In this document: piece after piece, positions 23,610 through 23,616 of the stretch | Layout: every line of letters starts with the position of its first letter | Numbering within the stretch: position 1 is the stretch's first letter | Assembly (NCBI GenBank): GCA_964386405.1 | Contig: CAYLRW010000023.1 | Span: forward strand, 1 to 23,616 | From: RZYP01 sp964386405 | GTDB lineage: Bacteria; Bacillota; Negativicutes; Acidaminococcales; Acidaminococcaceae | Length of the DNA stretch: 23,616 nt | Direction of reading: 5' to 3' | Translations under genes and position numbers: made by a program | Notes under the pieces: generated by a model | The model's input: only the letters and a program-made list of their open reading frames with translations | What the model was told of the DNA's origin: nothing | The model's database searches: none

Positions 23610-23616
23610 GTGAACA
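23610..23616 (+). CDS. Start of a gene running off the right edge
   Basis: A GTG at 23610-23612 followed by AAC, preceded by AAAGGA eight bases away and by a good promoter. Only two codons are inside the window, so nothing can be said about its product. Confidence 0.45.

Noticed and set aside
22151..23616. Retron defence system (reverse transcriptase plus PtuAB)
   Set aside because: No reverse transcriptase or msr/msd-like structure is seen in the window; only an unreadable gene start lies upstream.
1..23616. CRISPR arrays, IS elements, tRNA or rRNA genes
   Set aside because: No regularly spaced direct repeats, transposase, cloverleaf or rRNA signature was found on either strand, outside the unknown bases.

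Overview
The window looks like chromosomal DNA from a low-GC anaerobic member of the Bacillota. It has AT-rich intergenic regions, strong GGAGG-type ribosome binding sites, compact operons and T-tract hairpin terminators. A DcuC-type dicarboxylate carrier, an oxalate/formate-type MFS carrier, a split ThrE exporter, a split ChrA pair and an unusual PurC clade together would fit Negativicutes (an Acidaminococcaceae- or Phascolarctobacterium-like organism). That taxonomic call is inference. Nearly all genes lie on the minus strand; the exceptions are the chrA pair and a gene that begins in the last seven bases.

Layout (minus strand unless noted). 1-3466: a polar amino-acid ABC importer (binding lipoprotein, two permeases, ATPase) followed in the same operon by the start of a uroporphyrinogen-decarboxylase-like enzyme that runs off the left edge. 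3467-4017: the importer leader with a possible short peptide, a 100-N assembly gap, and an unexplained GC-rich, hairpin-rich segment. 4018-7266: an Uup/YfmR-like ABC-F ATPase followed by a MATE efflux pump. 7403-8596: a barstar-like inhibitor followed by a secreted metallo-beta-lactamase-fold lipoprotein, probably cotranscribed. 8838-10064: an OFA-family MFS carrier. 10146-10835: an isolated purC, divergent from the plus-strand chrA pair at 11017-12137. A perfect 17-bp bidirectional terminator closes the chrA pair and the converging SH3-domain protein gene (12210-13304). 13359-15305: a uracil-DNA-glycosylase-like enzyme with a two-subunit ThrE (YjjP/YjjB) exporter. 15411-16664: DcuC. 16827-18746: a second ABC-F protein (YdiF-like). 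18851-21222: phosphomanno/glucomutase plus UDP-glucose 4-epimerase, which supply sugar nucleotides. 21375-23503: an AAA-type ATPase and an HNH nuclease with overlapping genes, matching the two-gene Septu anti-phage system (PtuA/PtuB). A divergent gene starts at 23610.

How the genes fit together: most are housekeeping or transport functions (amino-acid uptake, dicarboxylate and monocarboxylate exchange, serine/threonine export, drug efflux, ribosome-associated ABC-F proteins, nucleotide-sugar synthesis). The accessory content is the Septu pair at the right edge, the barstar/MBL pair, and the odd segment beside the assembly gap. No tRNA, rRNA, CRISPR array, IS element or reverse transcriptase was seen in the readable sequence.
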